Shown: positions 27,273 through 35,069 of the stretch, in pieces
How positions within the stretch are numbered: position 1 is the stretch's first letter
How the letters are laid out: every line of letters starts with the position of its first letter
Origin: Luteolibacter pohnpeiensis
Lineage (GTDB): Bacteria > Verrucomicrobiota > Verrucomicrobiia > Verrucomicrobiales > Akkermansiaceae
Reading direction: 5' to 3'
DNA length: 64,000 bases
Assembly (NCBI RefSeq): GCF_016595435.1
Contig: NZ_JAENIJ010000003.1
Coordinates: 1-64,000 of the forward strand
The notes under the pieces: model-generated
Database searches by the model: none
Told to the model about the DNA's origin: nothing
What the model saw: the letters and a program-made list of their open reading frames with translations, nothing else
Translations under genes and position numbers: made by a program

Positions 27273-28706
27273 TCAATCTAACAGAACCGGACGAAGTGGG
27301 ATGCGGATTACAAACCGGCTGCCTTTTCCCAGCTCGCTCGTGAGATGGATGTTTCCACCATGCGCCTCCACAATGGTTCGGGTGATGGCCAGCCCCAGGC
27401 CACTGCCACCACTTTTGTTGCTGCGTGAAGGATCAACCCGGAAAAAGCGTTCGAAAATGTGATCCTGCAGTTCATGAGGGACTCCAATGCCTGTATCGGC
27501 GACCTCGATGCAGGCCATGGTTGGTTCTGTCCAACATTTCAAGCTGACTGTCCCGTTTGGTCGATTGAATCGGACGGCATTTGCCAGAAGATTGATCACT
27601 GCCTGACTGAGTTGCCGCTCATCGGCGATCAATTGCACTGGCTGCAGATCCACTTCTAACGCAATGCTCCGCAAAGCAGCCAGGGGCTCGGTAATCTGCC
27701 TTGCCTGCAGCAGCACATCTTCTAACTGAATCGGTGTTGGATTGAGCAATGCGTCTTTTGAGTCGAATGCAGCCAAGGCTCCGAGTGATTCGATCAGGCT
27801 CTTCATGTGTTGGGCTGATTCATGGCAAACCTCGATGGTTTCGAGATACCGCTCCGGTGGGCGTTCGCGTTTGAGGGAATACTGACAGTCTGCCAAAATG
27901 GCTGCGACCGGAGTGCGTAGTTCGTGTGATGCATCGGCCGTGAATTGGACCTGACGCTGGACTGCAGCCTCTAACCGCGAGAAGGTTTTGTTGAGAACAA
28001 CGGCGAGTTGACCAAGCTCTGATCGCTGGCTTCCGGTATCGATCCGCTCGCTGAAATCGCCTTCGGCAATTCGGGTAGCGGACTCGCTGATCATGGAGAT
28101 CGGTTTGAGCGAAAACCGTAGAATCAGCATTCCAACCAACGAGGTGATGACCGTAATCGCGGCGCCGATGGCTCCTGCTACAACAGTAAGATGCCGCACT
28201 TCTTGTTCAAGAGCTACGGAGCTGGTTCCGATGATTACACGATCCTGTTGGGCCGTTTGGTGGCTGTAGAGAATCCATCCGGGCATCTCGGTGATGGAGG
28301 ATGGCTTGCCCTCAGGAATGGGGGGCGCATTCAACGAGGTTGGCCATGTGGGGGAGCGGAATTTTACAACGGCATCATGGTCGATTGCAGCGAGGAAAAA
28401 TCCGTTGTGCTCCATGCTTTCGACATCCTCCTTCAGCTGGCGGGTGTCGATACGCGGCGGCGGAGGAGGGGCGGGGCCTCTTCCATTGGGCGGGCCCTGG
28501 TGGCCTGGTGCAAAAAAGAGCGGCATGTAGCGCATCGCCAGTTCCTGCATTTCTGAAGTGCGTGAACGGATCCGGCTTTGTTTTTCATAAGTGTGGAATC
28601 CGGCAATCAGAAGGCTGATGACCAGTAGATGAAGCAGCGTGTAATAGAAAAATACCCGCCATTTGATGCTTTGCGTGATGGCTGCGATGTGGCTCGAAAA
28701 CTTCAT
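27273..28706 (-). CDS. Sensor histidine kinase
   Basis: 477 residues. Two membrane segments (about 17-38 and 178-198) flank a periplasmic sensor loop of roughly 140 residues containing a Pro-rich stretch (GRGPAPPPPPRID). HAMP follows (about 200-252), then the HisKA H-box FTADASHELRTPVAAI (His near 260), N-box QAVINLLANAVRFN (near 370), G1 VADTGIGVPHE (near 405) and G2 GGSGLGLAI (near 435). Closest in layout to the QseC/CusS type paired with OmpR-family regulators. The start ATG overlaps the regulator's stop by 4 bp. The signal is unknown; the Pro-rich loop is unusual. Confidence 0.95.
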   Translation of the reverse strand: MKFSSHIAAITQSIKWRVFFYYTLLHLLVISLLIAGFHTYEKQSRIRSRTSEMQELAMRYMPLFFAPGHQGPPNGRGPAPPPPPRIDTRQLKEDVESMEHNGFFLAAIDHDAVVKFRSPTWPTSLNAPPIPEGKPSSITEMPGWILYSHQTAQQDRVIIGTSSVALEQEVRHLTVVAGAIGAAITVITSLVGMLILRFSLKPISMISESATRIAEGDFSERIDTGSQRSELGQLAVVLNKTFSRLEAAVQRQVQFTADASHELRTPVAAILADCQYSLKRERPPERYLETIEVCHESAQHMKSLIESLGALAAFDSKDALLNPTPIQLEDVLLQARQITEPLAALRSIALEVDLQPVQLIADERQLSQAVINLLANAVRFNRPNGTVSLKCWTEPTMACIEVADTGIGVPHELQDHIFERFFRVDPSRSNKSGGSGLGLAITRTIVEAHGGNIHLTSELGKGSRFVIRIPLRPVLLD

Positions 28707-29359
28707 GATTGGAAGATATAACCAAGACCGCGCCGGGTTTGGATTTTGTGTTTTCCGAGTTTGCTGCGGAGTCGATAAATATAAACATCCAACATGTTGG
28801 AAAGTGATTCATCCTCATCATCGAATAATCTTTCGTAGAGGTAATCACGGGATACGATATTGCCGTGTTTGGAGGCTAAAATTTCGAGGAGCGCAAATTC
28901 GCGGGCTGATAGATCCACCGGGATTCCTCCGAGCGAAGCGATGCGATTGGTCGTGTCTAACGAAACGTCGCCGAAAGTTCGCAACGGTGATGGGCTGCCA
29001 GCCGCTCTCCGCAGCGCTGCGCGGACACGGGCGACGAGTTCTTCCATTTCGAATGGTTTGATCAGATAATCATCTGCGCCCCCGTTCAGTCCGCGCAGTC
29101 GATCCGCCAATTGATCTTTTGCGGTCAACATGATGACCGGGGTTGAGCTGCCTGATTGACGAAGGTGTTGCAAGATCGTCCAACCATCGGTAACCGGCAA
29201 CATCACATCTAGAATGATGAGGTCATACTCCCAGTTGGTTGCTTTGTGTAGGCCATCTTCTCCATCCGCAGCGCAGCTGACCACGAAGCCTTCGTCCTGC
29301 AGGTAATCTGCCAGGCTCTTAAGCAAGCGTTCGTTATCTTCCACGACCAGCAACTTCAT
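28703..29359 (-). CDS. OmpR-family response regulator
   Basis: 218 residues. Receiver domain: acidic pair ED (7-8), phosphoacceptor LIILDVMLP (Asp 51), switch LTAKD and Lys in DDYLIKPF. DNA-binding winged helix from about 125, with LSAREFALLEILASKHGNIV, EDESLSNMLDVYIYRLRSKL and the terminal RGLGYIFQS. First gene of a two-gene operon with the histidine kinase (ATGA overlap). It is divergent from the cytochrome c peroxidase gene, and the inverted repeat at 29384-29447 lies between them, so autoregulation is likely. Confidence 0.95.
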   Translation of the reverse strand: MKLLVVEDNERLLKSLADYLQDEGFVVSCAADGEDGLHKATNWEYDLIILDVMLPVTDGWTILQHLRQSGSSTPVIMLTAKDQLADRLRGLNGGADDYLIKPFEMEELVARVRAALRRAAGSPSPLRTFGDVSLDTTNRIASLGGIPVDLSAREFALLEILASKHGNIVSRDYLYERLFDDEDESLSNMLDVYIYRLRSKLGKHKIQTRRGLGYIFQS

Positions 29360-29383
29360 CTCGCGAATTTCATATCAAAATGA

Positions 29384-29447
29384 ACCTGAATGGAAGATGA
29401 ATAAAAAAGATATAACAAAGGGTCGTGGATTCATCTTCGTTTCAGGT
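29384..29447. promoter_or_regulatory. Symmetric 19-bp inverted repeat between response regulator and peroxidase genes
   Basis: Left arm 29384-29402 (ACCTGAATGGAAGATGAAT) and right arm 29429-29447 (ATTCATCTTCGTTTCAGGT) pair at 17 of 19 positions across a 26-bp spacer. The centre lies 56.5 bp from the first base of each divergent start codon (29359 and 29472), so each gene sees the same arm in the same place. Best read as paired operator sites for one regulator, most simply the adjacent response regulator. A hairpin role is the alternative. Confidence 0.6.
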
Positions 29448-29471
29448 GGTGGTGTTAGACCTTGAGGCGTT

Positions 29472-30833
29472 ATGAAAGTAAAACCCATAATCCCGCTTCT
29501 TGCCGCTCTTGTAGCTTCGGCATTTTCCCAGGACGGGGTGCTTGATTTGACCGCTCCGGCCAATTATGCCAACCAGCCCATTCCTGATTATATCACCAAA
29601 GATAACACCCCGGCCGATAATTCGATCACAGATTTAGGGGCGACCCTCGGAAGAGTCATGTTTTACGACAAGCGTCTCTCGGCGAATAATGCGGTTTCTT
29701 GCTCGTCATGCCATCAACAGGAACACGCGTTTGGTGATCCATCTGTGGCAAGTGTGGGTGTGGCGGGTACGACCGGCCGGCATTCCATGAGATTGATCAA
29801 TGCGCGTTTCTCGGATGAATCACGGTTTTTCTGGGATGAGCGTGCTGATAGCGCGGAGGATCAGGCGACACAGCCGATCCAAGACCACAAAGAGATGGGC
29901 TTCAGCGGGACAGAGGGTGATGGGGATTTCTCAGATTTGATCGAGAAATTGTCTGGCTACGAAGAATACCAGGTTCTGTTCCAAGGAGTGTACGGCGATC
30001 CGCAGATTACGGAAGAAAGGGTGGGCAAGTCACTGGCGCAATTTGTTCGCAGTATCCAATCATTCGATAGCCGCTACGATGAAGGACGTAGTCAGGTTGC
30101 CAATGACGGGCAGCCATTTCCAAATTTCACCGCCAATGAAAATGCAGGAAAGCAGATCTTCCTCAATCCGCCCAATCTGGGTGGTGCGGGGTGCGCGGGG
30201 TGCCATCAGCCGCCGGAGTTTTCGATCGATCCGGCGAGCGGCAACAATGGCATCGTAAGCTCGTTTTCGGGTGTGAGTGATTTCACGAATACACGTGCGC
30301 CGAGTCTGCGAAATCTGGTGGATCGCAATGGAAGCCCACACGGCGGATTCATGCATGATGCCTCGCTCACGACCATACTGGCCGTCATCAATCACTATGA
30401 TTCGATTCCTGAAAATGTCACCGGATTGGACACAAGGCTTCTTCGCGCGGGTGGAGCAACGCAGCAACTTGGCCTGACTGAACAACAAAAGGCAAACCTC
30501 GCCTCGTTTCTGGAAACTCTAACAGGCAACGCGGTTTATACCGATGAGCGATATGCAACGCCGTTCGCGGAAGATGGATCGCTGGAATTGCTCGTCTTGC
30601 CAAACCACGGCACGACCATGGATTTTTCCACAGTCGATGATCAGATGATGGTGACGATTCATTCGCCAGCGGTGCCAAATGTGAGTTACCTGTTCCAGAC
30701 TTCGAGCGATCTCGAACATTGGGAGTCGACGCGTGTTACCGCTTCTGCGGATGGCTGGCTGGATGTGATGACTCCGACTGTTCAATCAGGAACCTCGCAG
30801 TTCTATCGCTTCGCCTATCAGGCTGAAGAATGA
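29472..30833 (+). CDS. Di-haem cytochrome c peroxidase / MauG family, exported
   Basis: 453 residues. Signal peptide KVKPIIPLLAALVASAFSQ. Haem 1 site CSSCHQQEHAFGD (near 77) with a nearby LGRVMFYDKRLS, haem 2 site CAGCHQPPEFS (near 240), plus RAPSLRNLVDRNGSPHGGFM, all matching the bacterial di-haem peroxidase/MauG fold through residue 365. The last 85 residues are an extra beta module (YLFQTSSDLEHWES, ending FYRFAYQ) that resembles the C-termini of two other exported proteins here. Members reduce hydrogen peroxide or oxidise proteins in the periplasm. Expression is probably governed by the adjacent two-component pair. Confidence 0.93.
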   Translation: MKVKPIIPLLAALVASAFSQDGVLDLTAPANYANQPIPDYITKDNTPADNSITDLGATLGRVMFYDKRLSANNAVSCSSCHQQEHAFGDPSVASVGVAGTTGRHSMRLINARFSDESRFFWDERADSAEDQATQPIQDHKEMGFSGTEGDGDFSDLIEKLSGYEEYQVLFQGVYGDPQITEERVGKSLAQFVRSIQSFDSRYDEGRSQVANDGQPFPNFTANENAGKQIFLNPPNLGGAGCAGCHQPPEFSIDPASGNNGIVSSFSGVSDFTNTRAPSLRNLVDRNGSPHGGFMHDASLTTILAVINHYDSIPENVTGLDTRLLRAGGATQQLGLTEQQKANLASFLETLTGNAVYTDERYATPFAEDGSLELLVLPNHGTTMDFSTVDDQMMVTIHSPAVPNVSYLFQTSSDLEHWESTRVTASADGWLDVMTPTVQSGTSQFYRFAYQAEE

Positions 30834-30898
30834 TTGTGGCAACCAGAGGCCGGGATATTTTCTTATTTACGAAGCCGGATTGGGTGTATTTTGGGCAT

Positions 30899-31804
30899 AT
30901 GTCAGCGAACTCGATTCTGATTGGCTCCTTGCTGGGAGATGCGATTTGCCTCGGCCCTCACTGGGTTTATGACCCACAGGAGATTGTTCAAAAAATACCC
31001 AATCCGGAACAATTCCACAATCCGATCACTGAATACCATCCTGGCAAACACGCCGGGAATCAGACCCACTATGGGGATCAGGCCGTTCTATTGTTCATGT
31101 ATCTCATGAAAGCGAAGTCATTCGATCTGGATGGCTACGCGCGGGTATGGCAAAAGTTTTGGGACGATCCGGCAACGGTTAGTTATCGCGATGGGGCAAC
31201 GAAGGAAACCCTGAAAAACCTTCACTTCGGTTTACCCGCGGAAAGTGCGGGATCGCATTCCCATGATCTCGGCGGGGCAGCACTGATTGCTCCGCTCTTT
31301 TCGTTAGAATGGCCGGACGATGATGCGCTACTTGCAGCCTGCCGAAAAGTAACTGCTTTTACCCACAATGATCCCGATGTGATCGGAGCTGCCGAATTTT
31401 TTGCAAAGGTGATCCTTGAGATTCAGTCAGGGCGCACCATTCCTGAATCAATCGATTCGGTGGGCGCCTTGTTCGGCACCAGTTCAATTGGACGCTGGCT
31501 TGGCTCCGCAAGAGAATCCGCCGATTCATCGCGGACCGATCTCCAAGCTTTAGCGGATCACAAATTGAGTTGCCGTGTGGATGGTGCGTTTCCCGGAGTG
31601 TGCCACTTGCTGCTTCGGCATCCCGCAGATCCATTTGTTGCAATGGTCGAAAATGCACGCGCAGGGGGTGATAGCGCGGCTCGTGGCATGATGTTGGGGA
31701 TGATTTATGGCGCAGCCGAAATCATCGACAGCTTGCCACTTGAATGGACCGAGGAGCTCGAAGCGCGTGATTTGGTCTTGGGTGCGACGACCAAAAGTCC
31801 CTGA
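30899..31804 (+). CDS. ADP-ribosylglycohydrolase family protein
   Basis: 301 residues from ATG 30899; the frame opens at 30830, overlapping the peroxidase stop, but the conserved fold starts after MSANSILIGSLLGDAICLGP. That phrase, HYGDQAVLLF, SHSHDLGGAALIAPLF, FTHNDPDVIGAAEF and NARAGGDSAARGMMLG match the ADP-ribosylglycohydrolase/crystallin J1 group. In true hydrolases the last motif is GGDxDTxAA; here Asp-x-Asp is replaced by SAA, so metal binding and activity may differ. Enzymes of this fold remove ADP-ribose from proteins. It may be co-transcribed with the peroxidase. Confidence 0.85.
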   Translation: MSANSILIGSLLGDAICLGPHWVYDPQEIVQKIPNPEQFHNPITEYHPGKHAGNQTHYGDQAVLLFMYLMKAKSFDLDGYARVWQKFWDDPATVSYRDGATKETLKNLHFGLPAESAGSHSHDLGGAALIAPLFSLEWPDDDALLAACRKVTAFTHNDPDVIGAAEFFAKVILEIQSGRTIPESIDSVGALFGTSSIGRWLGSARESADSSRTDLQALADHKLSCRVDGAFPGVCHLLLRHPADPFVAMVENARAGGDSAARGMMLGMIYGAAEIIDSLPLEWTEELEARDLVLGATTKSP

Positions 31805-31811
31805 AAGCGCC

Positions 31812-33539
31812 TCATTCCGGTTCGCCTTCAAGGGTCGCTGTTTTTTCTAAATCGGCAGCGACCGCCGCCTGATGCACGGTGATTTGTGCGAATGGTATGA
31901 CCCAGTTTTCAGCGTTCGCCGTGTCCACGCAAATGTGCTGGATACGGCGCGGCAGCGCATTGTAGCGCTGGGCCATTTCGCCATCGAAGTCCACCAAGAT
32001 TCGATAATCCAACGAGGATGCGGCAGCGTTTTCGAACTCCACCTTGATGGAGCGCACTTTCTCCCGGCTGAATTCTCCGATGAGTGTCGTAGTTAACGCG
32101 CGCAACAGGATCTTGGGAATGGTGGTAGTGGCTTCAGCCTGGTGCTGGTAGTCGACGCCGAAGGTGCAGGATACGCGGAATCCATGCGAAAGATTCTGAG
32201 GATTCGATTCTAGATACTCGTTCGTGGGCAAGGTTGTTAGACTTCCTCCAAGGCGCAGGATGACGATGTATTCCGGTGACTGGCTGATGATTTTCCCAAA
32301 AATATCATTGGATAGAACCACCCAATCGTCGACCTCGGAAGGAAACCACGGCTCCTTGGGATCTTGCTTGCGCGAGATCATCCCCATCAACTCGCGGATC
32401 GGCACGCGTAACGTGCCACCTTGCAGATTCGGATTCACCAAGCGGCTGTAGAACCCGAGTGCGGCGACCTTCCAGGGTAATCCCTGATAGATCAGCCGTT
32501 CGCCTTCGCGGACGGGGCCGAGATTGAGCAACAGGCGGACTTGTTCAAGATACGGCGGCAGTGCGGTTTTTCCAGCCCAGGCAATGCCGAATAGTGCCAC
32601 GACTGTTAGTGTTAGAAGTAGCCAATCACCACGACTGTAAAATACCAGAAGCACACCAATTACCGCGATGAGCACTGCTAGCACCATGGCTACGATGTCT
32701 GAGATTCTGCTAAACAGGCTGCCTTTCCCAGATCTCAATCCGGGGCTGTAGCGACGAATCAGGCGGTAGATGCGGCGTGTGCCAAAAAAGCCGACTGCCG
32801 CTACCAGCAACGCCAAAAGCAGATTCATGCCTCGGCTTTTGAAGAAATTGCTGAACAAGCGCGAAACCGTGGTCCATATCGGTTCCTGATGACTTTCACG
32901 ATCCTCGATTTGCACCTGGATCACCTCGATTTGTCCTGCGGCCTCAGCCATCCGATCAGCCCACAATTGCCGGGCTGATGTGACTTCCGGAATCAAATCC
33001 TGATCTTGGTTGATCGCCAAAATTTGATCGATCCGATCGACGATATCGGATGATTTTTTCTTCCGCTCCTGCCACATTTTGAGCGATTTTCGAAGTTCAT
33101 CCATTTCCCTTGGCTTCGATGTCGCTTCGCGCAGCTCACCTAACAACGGATCTAACAACTCTGTTACCTGCTCCTGCAGATTGGTATCCGCGACTTTCGA
33201 GCCTTCGTATTCAGCGGCTTCAGCACCACCGAGAATTCCCCGGAAATTGCTGCGCAACGAGGCGACACGCGTCATCGCCGCGTCGATCTGAGTTTGGATG
33301 CTCTGTTTTTCCTCTTCCGAGCTGGCCCGCGCCCAATCACCGCGCAATTTCTCAACTTCCTGGACTGCGTCGGAAAGTGGTCCAATGACAGTTTTCAACG
33401 AACTTAAACTTCTCTCGACCGTCGCAGATGCTGGCTTTTGAGCCGTATTTTCAATGGGTTGAACCGGCGGCTGGGTTTCTTGTGCGGAGACAATAACTGC
33501 AAGAAACAGCCACAAAATCATCAATCGGCGAACTCCCAT
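31812..33539 (-). CDS. Mechanosensitive ion channel (MscS family) with large N-terminal periplasmic domain
   Basis: 575 residues from ATG 33539. Signal peptide GVRRLMILWLFLAVIVSAQE. Residues 25-245 are a helical, coiled-coil-like region (LKTVIGPLSDAVQEVEKLRG, RLVEQ-type heptads). Three or four membrane segments follow (MNLLLALLVAAVGFFG, IVAMVLAVLIAVIGVLLVFY, WLLLTLTVVALFGIAWAGK), then a beta domain like the MscS vestibule (ERLIYQGLPWKVAALGFYSR). MscS channels release solutes on hypo-osmotic shock. An extra ATG lies 5 codons upstream. Divergent from the amidohydrolase, with a palindrome in the 88-bp gap. Confidence 0.85.
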   Translation of the reverse strand: MGVRRLMILWLFLAVIVSAQETQPPVQPIENTAQKPASATVERSLSSLKTVIGPLSDAVQEVEKLRGDWARASSEEEKQSIQTQIDAAMTRVASLRSNFRGILGGAEAAEYEGSKVADTNLQEQVTELLDPLLGELREATSKPREMDELRKSLKMWQERKKKSSDIVDRIDQILAINQDQDLIPEVTSARQLWADRMAEAAGQIEVIQVQIEDRESHQEPIWTTVSRLFSNFFKSRGMNLLLALLVAAVGFFGTRRIYRLIRRYSPGLRSGKGSLFSRISDIVAMVLAVLIAVIGVLLVFYSRGDWLLLTLTVVALFGIAWAGKTALPPYLEQVRLLLNLGPVREGERLIYQGLPWKVAALGFYSRLVNPNLQGGTLRVPIRELMGMISRKQDPKEPWFPSEVDDWVVLSNDIFGKIISQSPEYIVILRLGGSLTTLPTNEYLESNPQNLSHGFRVSCTFGVDYQHQAEATTTIPKILLRALTTTLIGEFSREKVRSIKVEFENAAASSLDYRILVDFDGEMAQRYNALPRRIQHICVDTANAENWVIPFAQITVHQAAVAADLEKTATLEGEPE

Positions 33540-33557
33540 GCTGTGATTTTGCATTTT

Positions 33558-33574
33558 GTTGCAACGATTGCAAC
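33558..33574. promoter_or_regulatory. 17-bp palindrome in mscS/amidohydrolase divergent promoter region
   Basis: GTTGCAA CGA TTGCAAC, a perfect palindrome around a 3-bp centre, in an 88-bp gap between divergent start codons 33539 and 33628. The TTGCAA half-site style recalls LacI-family operators, but the centre has odd spacing, and no LacI gene is in the window. A dimeric repressor or activator acting on one or both genes is inferred. Confidence 0.4.
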
Positions 33575-33627
33575 CGGTCGATGCCTGGAAATCCTTGATT
33601 GGACTGGAATCCGCGCTAAGTCGGACC

Positions 33628-35058
33628 ATGGAAGAGCATCGCATTTCGGAATTGCCCAACTATCAAAATACCGTTCATCGGCGCGGATTCATCGTCAGCA
33701 GTCTTTCCGCCGGAGTGGCACTGGGTGCCGGCCGTCTTTTCGGGGCGGAGAAAGCATCCGCCAAATCCGAAGAATATGTCCTCAGTGGAGCCACGCTTTT
33801 GTCCCAAGCGGGAAATGAACTCGACGGCTCAAAGGTGGATATCCATGTGAAAGACGGCGCCATTTTCGCCATCGCTGCTTCGATTGAGGCACCGGGGGTG
33901 AGTCGAATCGATCTCAGTGGAACCCTGGTGATGCCCGGTTTTGTCGACACTCATTGGCACATGTGGAATACCATCGCACGCGGGATTCAGAGCAGTGCAA
34001 AGGGTGATTTCTTCGCAACCCAGAAAGCCTTGGCCAAGACATGGACGGCGGAAGCCAGCGGAGTGGGGGTGCGTTTGGCGCTCGCGGAGGCGGTGAATTC
34101 CGGGATCACCACCGTGAACAACTGGGCACACAATGTGCGGGCCCGCGAATTTGCCGATGCGGAATTGGAAGCTCAACTCGCATCTGGCGTGCGCGGCCGG
34201 TTCTCCTACGGCTATCCTCAGGACATTGCTGAAGACGAGGTGATGGATGTCGATTCGCTGGCTGCCACACAGAAGCGGCTTGCTGAGCTGGACAACCCGC
34301 TCATTCACCTCGGCCTTTGCGTTCGTGGGCCGGATCGCTGCGAGGAAAAAGTCTGGCGCGCCGAGTGGGAGGCCGCACGGTCCATGAAACTTCCACTCAC
34401 CACTCACATTGCCTCGACCGCTGCCAAAGCTGCAAATGGCAGCATCCGCAAACTTCACCAGAACGGCTTGTTAGGTCCCGATATTCAACTGGTCCACGCA
34501 ACTCACGCGAAGCTCGACGATTTCAAATTGATAGCGGATGCCGGGTCGCCACTTTCGATCAGCCCGTGGACTGAACTTGAAGTCGGTTACGGATTGCCGC
34601 CGTTGCTGGAAATTGCCAAATCCGGTGTGGAGCTCGGGCTTTCTGTCGACAACATGGTGCTGGCCGGGCGCGCGGATATGTTTGAGGTCATGAAAATCAC
34701 CGCCGATCTTGCAGCTGGATTGGCGACCCAAATGTTGCCCATTTCGTTATCGAAGGTTGTTTCCTGGGCTACCATCGGCGGGGCGAGGGGATTGCAGCTG
34801 GGCGAGCAAACCGGATCGCTTGAAGTCGGCAAGCGCGCCGATCTGATCGCCGTCCGCACCGATCGCCTCAACACTTCACCAGTTGGTTCCGCTGAGTTCA
34901 TGCTCACTCATTCCGCGAATCCGGCGTCCGTCGATTTCGTGATGATCGATGGCAAGATCCACAAGCAAGGCGGCCGTCTGGCGAAGGTGGATCTGCCTGC
35001 CTTGCTGGAGGAATCGCAGACAATGATCAGTTCACTGAAAAAATCTGCCGGTCTGTGA
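33628..35058 (+). CDS. Tat-exported metal-dependent amidohydrolase (TrzA/AtzA-like)
   Basis: 476 residues from ATG 33628. The N-terminus includes a twin-arginine-like signal (HRRGFIVSSLSAGVALGAGR, cut near ALGA or GAE). A composite TIM-barrel hydrolase follows with metal motif GFVDTHWHMWN (near 105-115), a His in TTHIAS (near 258), VHATH (near 289) and SVDN with the metal Asp (near 338), as in chlorohydrolase/cytosine-deaminase-type enzymes. The C-terminal beta part includes GSLEVGKRADLIAV. The natural substrate (aminopyrimidine, hydantoin or similar) is unknown. Confidence 0.9.
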   Translation: MEEHRISELPNYQNTVHRRGFIVSSLSAGVALGAGRLFGAEKASAKSEEYVLSGATLLSQAGNELDGSKVDIHVKDGAIFAIAASIEAPGVSRIDLSGTLVMPGFVDTHWHMWNTIARGIQSSAKGDFFATQKALAKTWTAEASGVGVRLALAEAVNSGITTVNNWAHNVRAREFADAELEAQLASGVRGRFSYGYPQDIAEDEVMDVDSLAATQKRLAELDNPLIHLGLCVRGPDRCEEKVWRAEWEAARSMKLPLTTHIASTAAKAANGSIRKLHQNGLLGPDIQLVHATHAKLDDFKLIADAGSPLSISPWTELEVGYGLPPLLEIAKSGVELGLSVDNMVLAGRADMFEVMKITADLAAGLATQMLPISLSKVVSWATIGGARGLQLGEQTGSLEVGKRADLIAVRTDRLNTSPVGSAEFMLTHSANPASVDFVMIDGKIHKQGGRLAKVDLPALLEESQTMISSLKKSAGL

Positions 35059-35069
35059 TGGGTTGAAAT

